Source: Heliocidaris erythrogramma
Taxonomy: Eukaryota; Echinodermata; Echinoidea; Camarodonta; Echinometridae
Reading direction: 5' to 3'
DNA length: 64,000 nt
NCBI GenBank assembly: GCA_025617745.1
Contig: CM046863.1
Span: 6,446,015 to 6,510,014 of the forward strand
Below the pieces are notes generated by a model. The model was not told the DNA's origin, searched no databases, and saw only the letters and a program-made list of their open reading frames with translations. The position numbers and the translations under genes were made by a program. How positions within the stretch are numbered: the first letter of the stretch is position 1; every line of letters begins with the position of its first letter. Positions 1 to 12,650 of this stretch are shown here, piece after piece.

Positions 1-1527
1 TTGAATTACAGCGCCGTAAAAACCAAAAACAACAACAACAAGTTGTGGGTATAATGAAGGTGTCTGCTGAGGATGTGGTGTAGTACAAGAAAGAGGAGGT
101 ATAGTGTGTGGGATACAATACAAGAGTAGGAGATTGTGTTACCCCAAAAAACCTTCAATAATGCACATAGTGCATGCTTCTAGAGTTATCTGAAGCAATA
201 CTTGCATCAAATTACATTCTCATTCCAATAAATTATCTAAAGATAGCAATCTTGCATTCAACACATACATCCACTCATCTCTACGTGACCATTATATACA
301 ATATTGGAGAGAATTGAGAAATAGGTTTAAGTTGATAGAAATATATTGCGGTAATGTAACCATTGAACGACGCATAATTAAACGTACGCAACTGTCTGTT
401 CATTTCTATTTAAATGCGTCTGCTGATAAGCTGACTATTACATGATGTTTACGCCCTGTATCCACCCCTAAAAGACCCAGAAAGACCCTGAACCAATCAA
501 AACATACCTCACACCATGTCAGATAGTAAATGATGAGAAAGAGGCCTACCATACAACCTTGAATATTTAACATTGCAAGACGATCAGATTTGAAAAATGA
601 GATGCATAATTATTTTCTTCTCGCTTGAGATTGTGAATGGTTTTAGAATGCCAGTAATTAAATTGGGGAATATTTTGAGCCTTCAAATAAAGAGTTAAAA
701 GCGATTACGAGAAGGTCTTCAGCCGATTTGGCTTTCAATGGTCTCGCAATACCCCGCCATTTTGATATCAATATGCATGTGACATTTTGGGACCCCAGAT
801 ATAAGATTTACAAGTTTGAAAGTCCATATCTAATTCAATAATGCGATTTCTTTCAAATTCCAGTCGTTGTAAGTTCGTAAGGTGTACGATGGCCTTTAGG
901 TATCTACTACATGGTATCTTCTCCATGATCATGGGACAAAATGTTGATGGACAAATTGATTTATTGGACTAAGTGGCAATGGACCAGATAGCAATTTACC
1001 GGCATACCTTCCCTGAACACTTCAGAACAAACCACACACCAAGTCAGAATGTAGATGACTAACACTCTCTGTCATTCCCGTATTCCACGCATATTACTCT
1101 GTCTTTGCAGCAGCTCAGATAACATAACTGATATCATGATTTGTATCATCTATACACTGCGCAGAGACATTATCTGGAAGAAAGTACCTCTTCCCTCTTG
1201 TTCCTAGCAAAAAGACGTCCTCAGTCTGTTGAATGCCAGAAGGCGTTAACTCTGTATGAAAGTAGATGAGTTAACGCATTTTGGCTCCAAAGAGAAATCG
1301 ATGTATTCCTTACACATGTTGCACTTTTTCCTTATCTACGTGATACATTTACAAGTGTCACTTGGAATCAATAACACAAGATAGAGACTGAAATTGGAAA
1401 AAAATGCTGATCAAATCAAAGGCATGTGAAACAGCACGAAGATGTCTCTCCCTTTACTCTTCTCGTATGAGATACCCTGTTGCAGTTGATTATAATGGAC
1501 AAGATGTATTGCCAACTGTTGTACCTT
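1..1527. other. Unique non-coding sequence, no gene recognised
   Basis: AT-rich sequence with stops in all frames and no exon, RNA or element I can support. It lies left of the duplicated block and is probably intron of the channel gene or intergenic DNA upstream of it. Confidence 0.5.
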
Positions 1528-2906
1528 AAAGTAGAACTTTAATGATTTTAAATATTGGCTTAATACTTATTACTGCATAGATGGCATAAATTAAACAAGG
1601 TTATCCAAATTCAACGCTTGGAAACATTTGAAGTAATGATTATTATCAATTATAAAACGGTAAAATACAGCCCCCGATATAGCAGCTGAAGAGCTCCTCG
1701 AACGCTGCTGAGATATGTGACGACACACCATGGACCAGTCCTGTCTAAGCAGACGATGTCCCATAACATCTTACACATTTTTCAGAGCCTATTTTGTCAT
1801 CTCCTCTTCACTTATTTCTCTTCCTTCACTAGCGTCAGTCTTAATGTTAGTCTGTTGCCTCACTCTTAACTTCGTGTATGGTATTATTTTGATGAAAAAT
1901 GCAGCGTTAAAAAATAAAGGAATCAGTCGCTTGTAAACAAAATAAGACGCCATTGTATTTTCAGCTGCTTGCACCGGGGCATGTTCGGCGTTTCAAGAGG
2001 GAACGAATACCATCCTGCTATTATTCGGAGGGCTTTTCAATTTGAAAGTGGGGTTTATTTCATTGATCATTGACCCTTCTCCTGTGTATTCACAATCAAA
2101 CGGTTTTAGCTATCAGAATCAGTTTCACTTTCCCTTTATAATGGTGTGAAATAAGATCATGTTTAAATACACCAAACTCTTTATAATTTGATAAATAATT
2201 GCATTGCAATTACGTTCATTCATTATAGGACGTCGTCTGCTTAAGCAGGATCGTTCCCGAGTGTGACGACATCAAAACACCGCTATATTTCTGGCGAATC
2301 CTCGGATATTCCAGATGCTGAGAAAAGCTTTTATTTGTGTTGTTTTTATAATCATCAGATACGCAGTTGACATAAAACTTATACGATTGCCATCTGTAAG
2401 CTTCCCAGTTTCTAGTGATACATTAATTGTCATATTTGTGATTTTCTTTGAATGTCTACTTAAAAAAAAGGAATTTTTTGAAAGCCTTATGTCTTACTAA
2501 TGTAGGCCTATGTTCCTTATTTCAAATGAATATTGAACAGGGGAAGATTACAATGTTTGTGTATACGTATTCCAAGAATTCATTTCACTCTCCTCATGGT
2601 CTGCCATTAATTTTTCAGAGTAATGTTTGCGTGGGTGCTTAGGATTGAGTTATTGAATTAGCCGTTTGAAGGATCAATGCGCTAGTTGTGTGCTCATATC
2701 GGCTCCCTGTAACACAAAAACTGAGGTACATTTATGGTTAAAAATCTCGTGTATCCCAATTCATGGAACAGTGGTCTGTATTTTACATTGAATTGTATCT
2801 TTCTGTGGCATACGATTGCAAGTTTCTATGAATTCTAAAAACACAAATAAATGAAGAAGATACAACTAATTTTGGGGAGATTAAATGATTGTATATCTCT
2901 GAACAG

Positions 2907-3020
2907 GTTAGAGGGACCAGGTATGATAAAGCGACTGTCTTGGAGACTAGCCGTCAAAAGGCGTCAAGAACATGGCGCCCTGCGGCTTCCCAAGGCGATG
3001 TACGCCATCCTCACACACTG
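2907..3020 (+). CDS. Possible coding exon of unknown identity (left copy)
   Basis: A 114-bp stretch with higher GC than its surroundings sits between a good acceptor (CTCTGAACAG) and a strong donor (CTG/GTAAGA), and is open in two frames. One frame gives a basic peptide with the core WRLAVKRRQEHGALRLPKAM. The length is a multiple of three. Neither open frame hands over in the phase needed by the S5 exon at 10851 (which needs one base), so if real it must be followed by another exon or belong to another transcript. It does not look like a channel S4. No family recognised. Confidence 0.25.
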
Positions 3021-3353
3021 GTAAGACGATGAAACAAGAACAGGCGATTCCTACGCTCTTGTGATTGGAGTCCAATTGCTGTTGTAGTCACGCCAGGAGA
3101 GATCTCCCTATCCTCACTGCTCACCTCACAGGTGCACAATCCCCCCAGGAGGGTTCAGGGCTGATGATGATAACAGGACGGGGTTGTACGATGCGAATTC
3201 TCGAGGGAGGGGAGGGCCATTTAACAGTATACAATCATACAATACATCTGCAATACATGTCCACCTATCAGTTATGAAATGAGCATTATATTTTGCTAAA
3301 ATATGTGATGATACACTGTATATTCAAATATCCAGGAAACTATAAAAGGTATA

Positions 3354-3498
3354 CAGGGATGCCACTTTTCAGACAAAAGTAGGAATTCCTACTTTTTCAA
3401 CATATTTTTAGCCATAGAAAACCACTTTTTATGTACACAAGGGCCCATTCTAGATGATTTTTCCTACTTTTTTTTATCAGTTCTAAGTGGCATCCCTG
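3354..3498. mobile_element. MITE, 145 bp, CAGGGATGCCACTT terminal inverted repeats
   Basis: The ends are perfect inverted repeats of about 14 bp (CAGGGATGCCACTT / AAGTGGCATCCCTG). Inside is a palindrome centred on AGGAATTCCT. A CAGGG terminus is common in hAT elements, but the flanks share only GTATA, so an 8-bp target duplication is not evident. No coding capacity. Confidence 0.7.
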
Positions 3499-3499
3499 G

Positions 3500-6100
3500 T
3501 ATATAATTTTGCAGCTCCCAAAGTTAGAATTGTTATTTAGAAACTACTGATCTTGAACGAATCTCATTTAGATATTAACATACCGGTACATGAATTACGC
3601 ATTACCATTAGTGCGATTCTATCGGACATTTTGTCTGATTTCATTATCCCTAGTGATGTAAATGTAATTTGAAATGTCGCGTTCACACGCCGTATGCTGT
3701 AAATCTCTCATTTCTATAAAACAGTATGAAGTATTATAACAAAAATCTCCTTTCGGAGATAATATAACTCTACGAGGCTGAACCATTATGGACAATAGGA
3801 TACTAATTGATAATATTCCGGTAGTGATATTCTTGATCGGAATGATAAGCCCTCATTTCCACCGCATCGTAAAATATGACCCTATACCCTGCATCATAAT
3901 TAGCATTTTTCCTCCCCTTGTCATCTTTTATCCATCTCAGAGATCGTGAAATGATAATAGAGCCCTAGGGAAGGATAATCTATGCTCTGATATCAACTGC
4001 TGCCTGAACAGAGTCACTGTGCTTTTGTTGACCCATGCATTCACCTGGCCTAGATACATTGTTTGTGTTCCATTTCAAATGATGATAAATGATTTTCGTT
4101 TATTGAAACTGGACGTTTCAAATTAGATTAGTTTTATCTCGATATCGAGGCATTTGTGAGCATGTCTCAGGGCTCAGGCCATTGCCTATAATGGCGGTAG
4201 AGTACATTGTTTTGATATATTTGTGATGTTATTTCGCGAAAGAATAATATATGTTCATGCACCATCGGGTATTGCTTGGTAAAGTTTGTCTTATCTACCT
4301 GATTGGGTTAATGGTAGGATAAAGAAAAGTGACAACCTCAATCATTACAAGTTTCTCAATAAGACTCTTCGTGTCAAGACTTTGATAATTTAGGGCGTAA
4401 GAAGAAAGAATATAATCTTATACTATAATCATTGATAATTACAGGTGTAATACTCCAAAATATCAATTTTGCAGAGCGATGTTGAATTGTTCATTATACA
4501 TGTACATGAAGATATAAAAACAAGGGTTGATGAAATATTTTTTCTTGGCATAATTCACCATGAACATGGTTAATGCTGTCTCCTGTTATGACCCTGTAAC
4601 AAAATTTAAGGGCGTTTACACTGCCACATCAATCATGTTTATGTATATCAAGGATTGTCTAGGCTCCGATCCATATTTCGCTCTTGATTTAAGCTTAGTC
4701 TTCATTCCTGCAGCAAGCGAATTAATTATATAGTGAATTTTATTTACCTTCCGTCGTGTACATAACTGTCATCTAAATCAGAGTATAATTTTTGTTGAAT
4801 GAATATTATAAACAAATATGAAATATAAAACAATATACTAAATTGAAACGCAATTTCTTTCATTTTCATGAGAAAAATCCGAAAAGAAACATGATTATCC
4901 AGTACATCTCATGATTTAGAGGCTGTTAATGGACCTTGAAATACGCGAACGTGCAGAATGATTAAACTGAAAAGCGACGTGTAGCATTAGCTAATTGAAA
5001 GCAGTGAGAGAACTTCAACCTGTGAAAGATTGATGGTTGATGCTCTACACTCAAGGGCTGGATGAAAAAGAAAAAAAGGTAATCAAAGCAGTTATTGTGT
5101 CCGAGTGTATGGAGAAAGTTCAAGAGAGATTTATTAAACGAATCTACATGTACTATGGGAAACTATAGACATGATAGAATGTATAATCATTATTAAAGAT
5201 AATAACTGTGTTAATCCCCCAAATAAATGAATAAAAATAAAACAAATAAAAAAATGAATATCATTTATTGGCATGCCCAGCGTGACAGAAAGGGTCGAAT
5301 GAAACATAATTAGAAAAGAATCTTAATTTTTATCCATCGGAAAATGTTCATGTAGTCCTTTGCATACACATCTTTGTTATATTTATTTGTTTGTTATTTG
5401 TTGTATATTTAAAACGTGACAGACGGGACATCACATTATGTTGGGTAATTATCTACATAATATCGTATTCTACCAACTTAGCAGTAGAAATGAACTTCCC
5501 CTTATTATTATTATATTTATTGTTGTTTTATTCCTTGAGAAATGTGGTTTAATATGTAAACTATATACCAATGTACAAGTATTCGATATACCATTTATAT
5601 TTTTGTAAATATGTTGTACTCTCATAACCCGAGAGGGGGTCGATAGAGTGAATAAAATCTCATCTTATCTTATCTTAACTACCTATTCATTTTATTAGCA
5701 AAAAGTACCTTAAAAACGTAACATCCAGGACAAATATTTATCTCACCTTTGACTTTCTTTAAATCTTAACTTTGATATTTCAAGACTTTTTGTATGTAGA
5801 CATATACTTTCCCATATTCCTGCCAATATTTGATTAAATGTGTTACAATTACCTTGAAGCTACAGCTCCATGCACTAACAACAGAAATTTCTGAAAATGA
5901 GTCAATATGGACTTGGCCTTATTTTACCACAAAAAATGTGTAATTTCATTTATTGGTTTCAAAATGACCATTATGGTTAAAAAAGAAAGAAAGAAAGAAA
6001 TATATTGTCGCATACAATTCGAATCATGCGTATTCAGCTGACATAGAAGGAACATGTTCCAAGTAAACTATATATTTTCACCAAAAGTTGACATTTTCAT
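3500..6100. other. Non-coding AT-rich stretch, probably intron
   Basis: No exon or RNA recognised. Around 5590-5690 a GAGAGGGGGTCGATAGAGTG segment followed by ATCTT repeats resembles the 3' tail of a non-LTR retrotransposon, but too little is present to assign it. The same applies to its counterpart near 20760-20840. Confidence 0.4.
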
Positions 6101-6110
6101 GGAATTATCC

Positions 6111-6168
<58 letters not shown>

Positions 6169-6338
6169 TTGACTAACGGGTACATTAAGTCGACACCTAA
6201 CAATGGAGTTTATTCCGTCATAATAGCGACCCCTACATTAGGTCGACAGTTGAACAAAGAAAAAGAACAAAAACTGTCCTCCTAATGTACCCATTAGTCG
6301 TTTATATATATATATATATATACACACACATATATATA
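6100..6338. mobile_element. Short inverted-repeat element nested in (TA)n/(GT)n
   Basis: The core is 6171-6300. The ends GACTAACGGGTACATTA and TAATGTACCCATTAGTC form a 17-bp inverted repeat with one mismatch, and GTCGAC-bearing motifs are repeated inside. It sits between a (TA)n(GT)n tract and another TA tract, which suggests insertion into TA repeats. A related copy lies at 7683-7838. Confidence 0.65.
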
Positions 6339-6845
6339 TCAAATGGAAAATAAGAGAGAGAGAGAGAGGGGGGGGGGGCACCTTTAGAGTATTTATGGTT
6401 AATATCCAGGAATCGCAGGTTTCGAAGGGGAAAACGGAATCTAGGAATTCTTATTATGTGTGGGTGTATATGGACAAATTTCAAGAGAGACTTATGAAAC
6501 GAATAATGGTGAGTTTACATCAAAGACAACGACGTTGAGAGAGAAAAAAAATTGTAATTAAAATCTGTGAGTAATAATTGATGTTCAATTCTTTACAATC
6601 AATAGTTGGTTTTTCTTGTTATTATTTTAATGACAATGTATCATTTTGACTATCACCACAAACACATGTCAATGGTTATGGGCTTGTAGTCATAGATTTA
6701 AAGGGAAAATTTTTATTAGGTTTTTTATCTTAGACGTTTGGCTTCAAAATGTAACAAGATGTAGAGTATCATGCCAGTTTACCGAATCCTTGAAGCCAAT
6801 AATTCATTTATATATCCTTATAATGCATGTAAGTATATCCATAAA

Positions 6846-6852
<7 letters not shown>

Positions 6853-6885
<33 letters not shown>

Positions 6886-6888
6886 GGG
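6853..6888. repeat. (GT)n(GA)n compound microsatellite
   Basis: GT dinucleotides pass directly into GA dinucleotides. The right copy is at about 22004-22042. Confidence 0.9.
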
Positions 6889-7606
6889 AAACGGGGATGG
6901 GGAATTGAGTAGAGAATTAAAAAAATGGAGAACTAGAGTATGAACAGAAGTACGCTGAGGAAAAAGGGAGAAAATAAAATTCGCTATTGTGTTGTACCTC
7001 TTTATAAGGGAAGAAGTAATAATTGTAATAAAAGAAAATATTTATTAACAGTAAACTAATTATTATTGAAAATGGATATAAAATATCATGATAATCGATC
7101 AAAATATCATAACAAGAAATACGATTTTGAAGATGAATAACAGTGCATCTTGTAGTTACATACTTGTATGCCTTGTGGTAAAACGGTAGGCGTGCATAAA
7201 TTTGTCAGTCGTATGCTAGTACTAGTAGATAAAATACATGCCAATAACCTTCGCTTATACTTAGTAATATCGCATAGGATGATACTCATAAAGGGACTTC
7301 ACACACTCGCTCTCACCCTCACCGTGAAAGCCTGCATGGCTGTAGCAAGATTGTATTCAGTTCATGCATTATTGAAGGACACTCAGCCCAAGCATGTATC
7401 CCTGGGCGAGAATTCTGTAGGAAACTGAAGTGGATATCGTTATAGTGACTAGAATATGACGAAACCATGCAACACGCCATAATCACATTGTGCTGTGTAT
7501 GGCGAGGAGTTAAATATAGGGGAAGAGGCTCCAAGTGCATGACCATTTTTAGGTGTATTTTGGGCTTTAACCTCCTTCCCTTATTTGATGTAAATATATG
7601 TTACAC

Positions 7607-7638
7607 ACACACACACACATACCCCTACGTAGAGAGAG

Positions 7639-7679
<41 letters not shown>

Positions 7680-7837
7680 TTTGACTAACGGGTAGGCCTA
7701 CATTAAGTCGACACCTAACAATGCAGTTTATTCCGTCATAATAGCGACCCCTACATTAGGTCGACAGTTGGTACATTAGGTCGACAGTTGAACAAAGAAA
7801 AAGAACAAAAACTGTCCTCCTAATGTACCCATTAGTC

Positions 7838-7882
<45 letters not shown>
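7607..7882. mobile_element. Second copy of the TA-nested inverted-repeat element with flanking microsatellites
   Basis: (CA)n, (GA)n and (TA)n lead into an element at 7683-7838 with the same ends and interior as 6171-6300. It has a few extra bases at the left end and an extra duplicated TACATTAGGTCGACAGTTG unit. A long TA tract follows. Two copies of one family about 1.4 kb apart imply a mobile family rather than chance. Confidence 0.65.
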
Positions 7883-7984
7883 GGGTTGTTATGGGGACAC
7901 GGAATAAATCCCATTTTTATAGGTCCCATAACCACAGTTTGTCTGTTTATAATATATGCCACAATGGAAATACCCACATGAGAG

Positions 7985-8545
7985 TCTACCCGGGTAGGCC
8001 CCCCCCCCCCCCCCCCCCCCCCGGGTAGACCAACCCCGGGTCGATTAGGAAACTTAAACATGTTACGTATGTTTTTGGCCATTTAGTAAACACAGGGTAG
8101 ATAACACTTTCAACTATTTGTATCACAGGTGTCCAAGATTTTTTATTTATTGTCAACCCAGAGTAGTATTTGTGGCCATTTAGCCCACCCAGGGTAGATA
8201 AGAATTCCTACTGCCTATATCACAGACATTCACAAATACGAGTCTGGGTTGACAACAAATCAAAACATCAGAGACACGTGTGATATAAAAGTTGGAATTT
8301 TTATCTACCCTGGGTTGACTAAAAAGCCACAAAAACTACTGTGGGTTGACAAACTAAAATGTCTAGTATGCCTGTGATATAGACGGTAGGAATTGTTATC
8401 TACCCTGGGTTGACTTAATGAACACAAAGACATCTCTGTTTGACAATAAAATAAAATGTAGGATGATTGCGGTACAGGAAGTTGGGATTCTTATCTACCC
8501 TGGGTAGATAAATTAACACATCTGCGACACCTATGATATAAATCG
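7985..8545. repeat. Foldback cluster of CTACCCTGGGT modules around a poly-C core
   Basis: The left end is a palindrome of GTCTACCCGGGTAGG around some 20-30 C. It is followed by modules carrying CCCAGGGTAGATAA in one orientation (8090-8200) and TTATCTACCCTGGGTTGAC in the other (8310-8510). The modules also share a TATATCACAG/CTGTGATATA segment, so the two halves are imperfect inverted copies. It is non-coding and could be a foldback transposon or a remnant of one. Confidence 0.6.
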
Positions 8546-9038
8546 CTGTTTTCACGAAGTAGTTGTAGTAGTAGTAGTTAGTAGTAATATTAGTAGCGTT
8601 ATATTGTTCTTATCATTATCATCTTCATCATTATGATACATTTGCATATCTTTTAAAGAATAAATCAATGTGTGAAAATATATGACTATATTATACTAGT
8701 ATACAGATCTATTTCTATCAATACTACTAGTAATAATAGTAATGATAAAAATATAACAATAATAATAATCATAATGATTATAATAATTAATTTTATATAT
8801 AATTATAATGTCAATTACTTAACAATTGTAAGAAATTTAAATGTATATTCCGTTGTAAATGTCAGCCATCATTTTGTGTTTTTTATACAGTCCTGATGAA
8901 GATCTTTTATCGAAAGCTTGACCAATAAAGGAGGACATTAAAAGCTACGACCGCCTCATAGTAACATTTATTTCAATACCTTCCACTAAAAAAACTTTGA
9001 GTGACCACCAACGTTGTGTTCAATGAATATTTCTTACA

Positions 9039-9044
<6 letters not shown>

Positions 9045-9078
<34 letters not shown>

Positions 9079-9640
9079 GGGGGGGGGCTGGGGTGAGTGA
9101 GAAAAGCACAAATAAATTGATGACACCCTGAGATTAAAAATGATGATGGGTTGTACTATAGTAGCTTATTACTAAGCACCGGGTGCATGCACAGGCGTCA
9201 ACATTCTACAGGCATAAATTAACTTTTCTAGCTTAGTCTAGGAAGAGTACCATGACCTAGAAACAACTAGAATTCCCGCTGCTGGTCTGATGTCGAGTAA
9301 GAAGGGAAGGTATCTGATACCAGACATCACCATGATCATGATGATGACTTACCACCCGGAAAGAGAGAGAGAGAGAGAGAAGGGGGGGGGGGGGGGGGGA
9401 GAAAGGAAGGGGAGGGAAGGGGAGGATGTCGTGTAGGAAGGAAAGATTATCTGATTATCTGATACCAGACATCACCATGATCATATCATAATGATGACTT
9501 ACCACCCGATGAGAGAGAAAGAGAGAGACACACACACAGAAATAGAGAAAGATGGGGAGAGAAAGAGAGAGAGGGAGAGAAATAAAAAGGGGCAGAGAGG
9601 AGGAAGTAGAGGGGAAGGGCTTTGGAAGAGGAGTGATTTT
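9045..9640. repeat. Purine-rich microsatellite region (GA)n with poly-G
   Basis: Several (GA)n tracts run into G runs at 9050-9090, 9361-9400 and 9510-9620. A CCAGACATCACCATGATCAT block occurs twice (9323 and 9467), showing a local segmental duplication. The right copy is at about 24195-24780 and differs in G-run length. Confidence 0.8.
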
Positions 9641-10099
9641 ATAGTATATAAAGAGGATACATCGAGTGTTTGTTAATTACAAAGTCTGGCAAATCATTCT
9701 TTGAAATGTCTTTACATTGCTTAATTTTCTGTTGTCTGCCTGAGACTATGACTCCCATTTACAACATCATGAACCCGCCTCTACTTTCTGTACCCATAAC
9801 GCCAATAAATTTCTGCTACATGGCTAAGGAGCCTGCTATTGTGGCTGACTACACTCCTAAAGATGCGGAGTGACTTTCCTCTATCGGGGGTGCGATGCTT
9901 GCGTATCCGGGCCGTTGGATGAGAGTGGCGAACTGCAGGCGAGAAAATTGATTATACATCCTCTGCTGTAAAGCACTTGTGGGCCTGGTGATACAAAAGT
10001 GACATTAATCCGGCGCTGAAACATCCTCCCTTTTTTCGCTTGGCATAGAGACAGCGAAGTGAATGACAAAGATTGATAACATGTATAGAGAAAATGTTA

Positions 10100-10195
10100 C
10101 AGATAGTGGGAGCGAGAGAGAGAGAGTGAGTGTCAGAGAGAGAGAGAGAGAGAGAAAGAGGGAGCTTGTGAGAAAGGCGTGGGGGGGGGGGGTAA
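10100..10195. repeat. (GA)n tract ending in poly-G
   Basis: GA dinucleotides with interruptions, then about 10 G. The right copy is at 25260-25345. Confidence 0.85.
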
Positions 10196-10850
10196 AGAGG
10201 AAAGAGAATAATATTAGAAAATGTAAACTTAATCGTTGAAAAGTGCAGGATTTCTGAAAGGTAAATAAATGATATCAAGGGTGAAGTTCAGGATACAATT
10301 AGCTAATTCCATGTAAATTTGATGAAAATCTCCATAAATTTTCTTAGAGTCCGTATTAGACTCTGTTTTGAGTCAAAATATATGATTTAGGGAAAGTAAT
10401 TTATATTTGACTTTTCGAAAAAAGAATTAAATTATTTTCAATATACCGGACACGAAAAATAAAGATTTGTCATATAATTATAGAAATTAGCATGTCTACA
10501 TCTAATTTAGATCTGTATATGGTATTTACATACCAAAGTCACAAATAGGCTAACGGTATATCGTTCAAAAAATTTGTATATACTTTGCAATCATGGCAGT
10601 CACAGGGATGATATGCATATACTTTCATGAATATGTATTTCAAGCTTTATTTTCATACTTCAGTGTTCTGTAAAGCCATTCGAATTATTCCTTTAACATG
10701 ATATCTTATAAAGAAAAATTCTTCTTATTTGTTTATTTTCCTCCCGACAGAAAAAAACAAATATTTCCAATGTACACTTTGCTATTATTCATGTATAAAA
10801 AATGCTTTAATTTGTTCTTCTTCCTTTTAAAATTCTTTTCTTCTCTACAG

Positions 10851-11033
10851 ACAACCGAGAATCAAAGTTGGGATCCAACACAGCACTGCTGAGGACGCTC
10901 AAGTATACCGTGGTAGCAGCGATGGTGATTCACCTAACAGCATGTGGATGGTACTACTTAGCTTGTACGGGATGGCATGGCAATGTCACACCAGTATGTC
11001 ACAATGGCAGTTGGGCTACATCCTTCAATTTTG
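10851..11033 (+). CDS. CNGK: Exon: S5 helix and turret of channel repeat A (left copy)
   Basis: 183 bp; the acceptor is TTCTCTACAG and the donor G/GTAAGT. It needs one base from the previous exon and leaves one base. The 60 whole codons encode a linker (NRESKLGSNT), an S5 helix (TLKYTVVAAMVIHLTACGWYY) shortened here to its core VVAAMVIHLTACGWYY, and an extracellular turret with Cys residues and two N-glycosylation sequons (N-V-T and N-G-S). The length and the following exons identify it as the outer half of a CNG-type pore domain. It is identical to 26002-26184; only one of the two is probably real. The preceding S1-S4 exons were not found. Confidence 0.85.
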
Positions 11034-11724
11034 GTAAGTTTGGATCGTGTCTCGTCGTCGTCGTCGATCACCGGTCGGTAGGTCGGCTTACCGCTTCCTC
11101 CTTTTCCTCCCTTTTCCTTCCTTTTCCTTCCTTTCCGAGGATACTATCTGTCATTGTCATCTATTTATCTCCCCGACCTCTCTTCTGATTAATGAAGATG
11201 AGACTGTGAACTCATAACAAACCACGTACATGTATAAAGAGAGCAACCGTCTATAAAGGTCACATTTTTCATTTTAAAATAAATTAATGGAGATAATGTG
11301 GTGCAGTGTGTGTGTAATTGGTTTTTTACAGACGTGTATCAATCAGATATGATTATGTACGTCTGGGGACCGACCTTTAACGTCACCATCCGAAAGACGT
11401 GACTCAGTCTCGAACCTGGATCCGCTTGAAGCTTTATCAGTTTATAACTTCCACTGTTAGCTGGATTACAAGCGCACGCCACAACGCCCAGTTAAAATTG
11501 GTAAAGTTGCTTTTTCGCTTGATTTTCATTGACGAGGATTTGTGTTCAAACTCGTTTGAACAATTGCCGTTTTACTTGTTTTATTTTGGCTTATATTCTA
11601 TACCTGGATCTACAATTGCGTCATTAGATCATTTTGAATTCGGAGTTATCGGACCAAATCTGCCTAAAAATTCTAAATATCTGAAAATATTTCCAACAGT
11701 AAAATTTTTGTTATTTTTTGTTAT

Positions 11725-11775
11725 TTTTTTTTTGGGGGGGGGGGGGGGAATGGGGGAGGGGAGGAGGGGGTTGAA
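11725..11775. repeat. Poly-T / poly-G tract
   Basis: A T run followed by about 14 G and a G-rich segment. Right copy at 26870-26922. Confidence 0.9.
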
Positions 11776-12214
11776 ATAAAGAATATAAATGGGTCAATGT
11801 GAACTGACAGAATACGACATCAGAAAAAGGAATGAACGGAGGAATCCTGAAATGGTTATGGGGAAGAGTCGTAAACAAAATTTGCTCCGAAAATTGTTAT
11901 TATTAGCAAGGCAATATAGGCATTCATCAAGTTACCGTATGCTACTGAGAAACGATTACGAACGAGAGTGTTTATGTGGCCCCGCAATTTCTGCACCGTC
12001 CTCTTTCATTCCTCAAGCTAAACCCTCCCAATCTACTCTACGAAATGTCATGTGTCACATACTGTCATTCAGAAACGGCGGGGAAATCTTCCAAGTATTT
12101 ATTTACTCCCATCGCTCTCCCTCCTAATATCTTCTCGCGCAATGCTGGACCGGTGATGTATTGCGCTGGGGAATGTTTATTTGCTGTTGAGCACAGATAG
12201 GGATGAAAATATGA

Positions 12215-12650
12215 GGAGGGGGTGCTAGAGAGAAAGAGGGGGCGGGGGGGAGAGAGAGAGATGGGGAAGTATATAAAAGATAGATAGATAGAGAGAGGGA
12301 AAGTGAGAGAGAGAGGGAAAGAAAGAGAAGTGAAAGAGGGAAAGAGAAAGGAAGAGGGAGAAACATAGATAGAGGCAGAGAGAGAGATGGGGAAATATCT
12401 AAAAGATAGAGAGATGGGCGAGTATCTAAATGATAACGAGAGAGAGAGAGATAGTGAAAGAGGGAAAGAGAGAGAGAAAGGAAGAGGGAGAAAGATAGAT
12501 AGTTAGAGAGAGAGAGAGATGGGGGAAGTATCTAAAAGATAAAGATAGAAGAGAGGCGAGTATCTAAACGATAACGAGAGAGAGAGAAAGAAAGAGACAG
12601 AGGGAGAGAGAGAGAGAGAGAGGGGGGGGGGGGGGGGGGGGGGGGGGGGT
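12215..12650. repeat. Long GA-rich purine tract ending in ~22 G
   Basis: About 430 bp of almost pure purine on the plus strand. It has recurring GGGGAAGTATCTAAAAGATA-like units and ends in a long G run. The right copy (27365-27797) has a shorter G run, as expected from allelic or sequencing variation. Triplex or quadruplex formation is possible but untested. Confidence 0.85.

Noticed and set aside
1730..1936. 68-codon hydrophobic open frame (also 16885-17091)
   Set aside because: Considered as a possible membrane segment of repeat A, but it lacks S1-S4 signatures and suitable splice sites.
6088..6285. Small open frames through TA/GT tracts
   Set aside because: Low-complexity translation of microsatellites.
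11789..12127. 112-codon open frame beginning MGQCELTEYD (also 26939-27277)
   Set aside because: No domain, no splice context, and it overlaps another frame of similar length; it is preserved in both copies only because they are the same locus.
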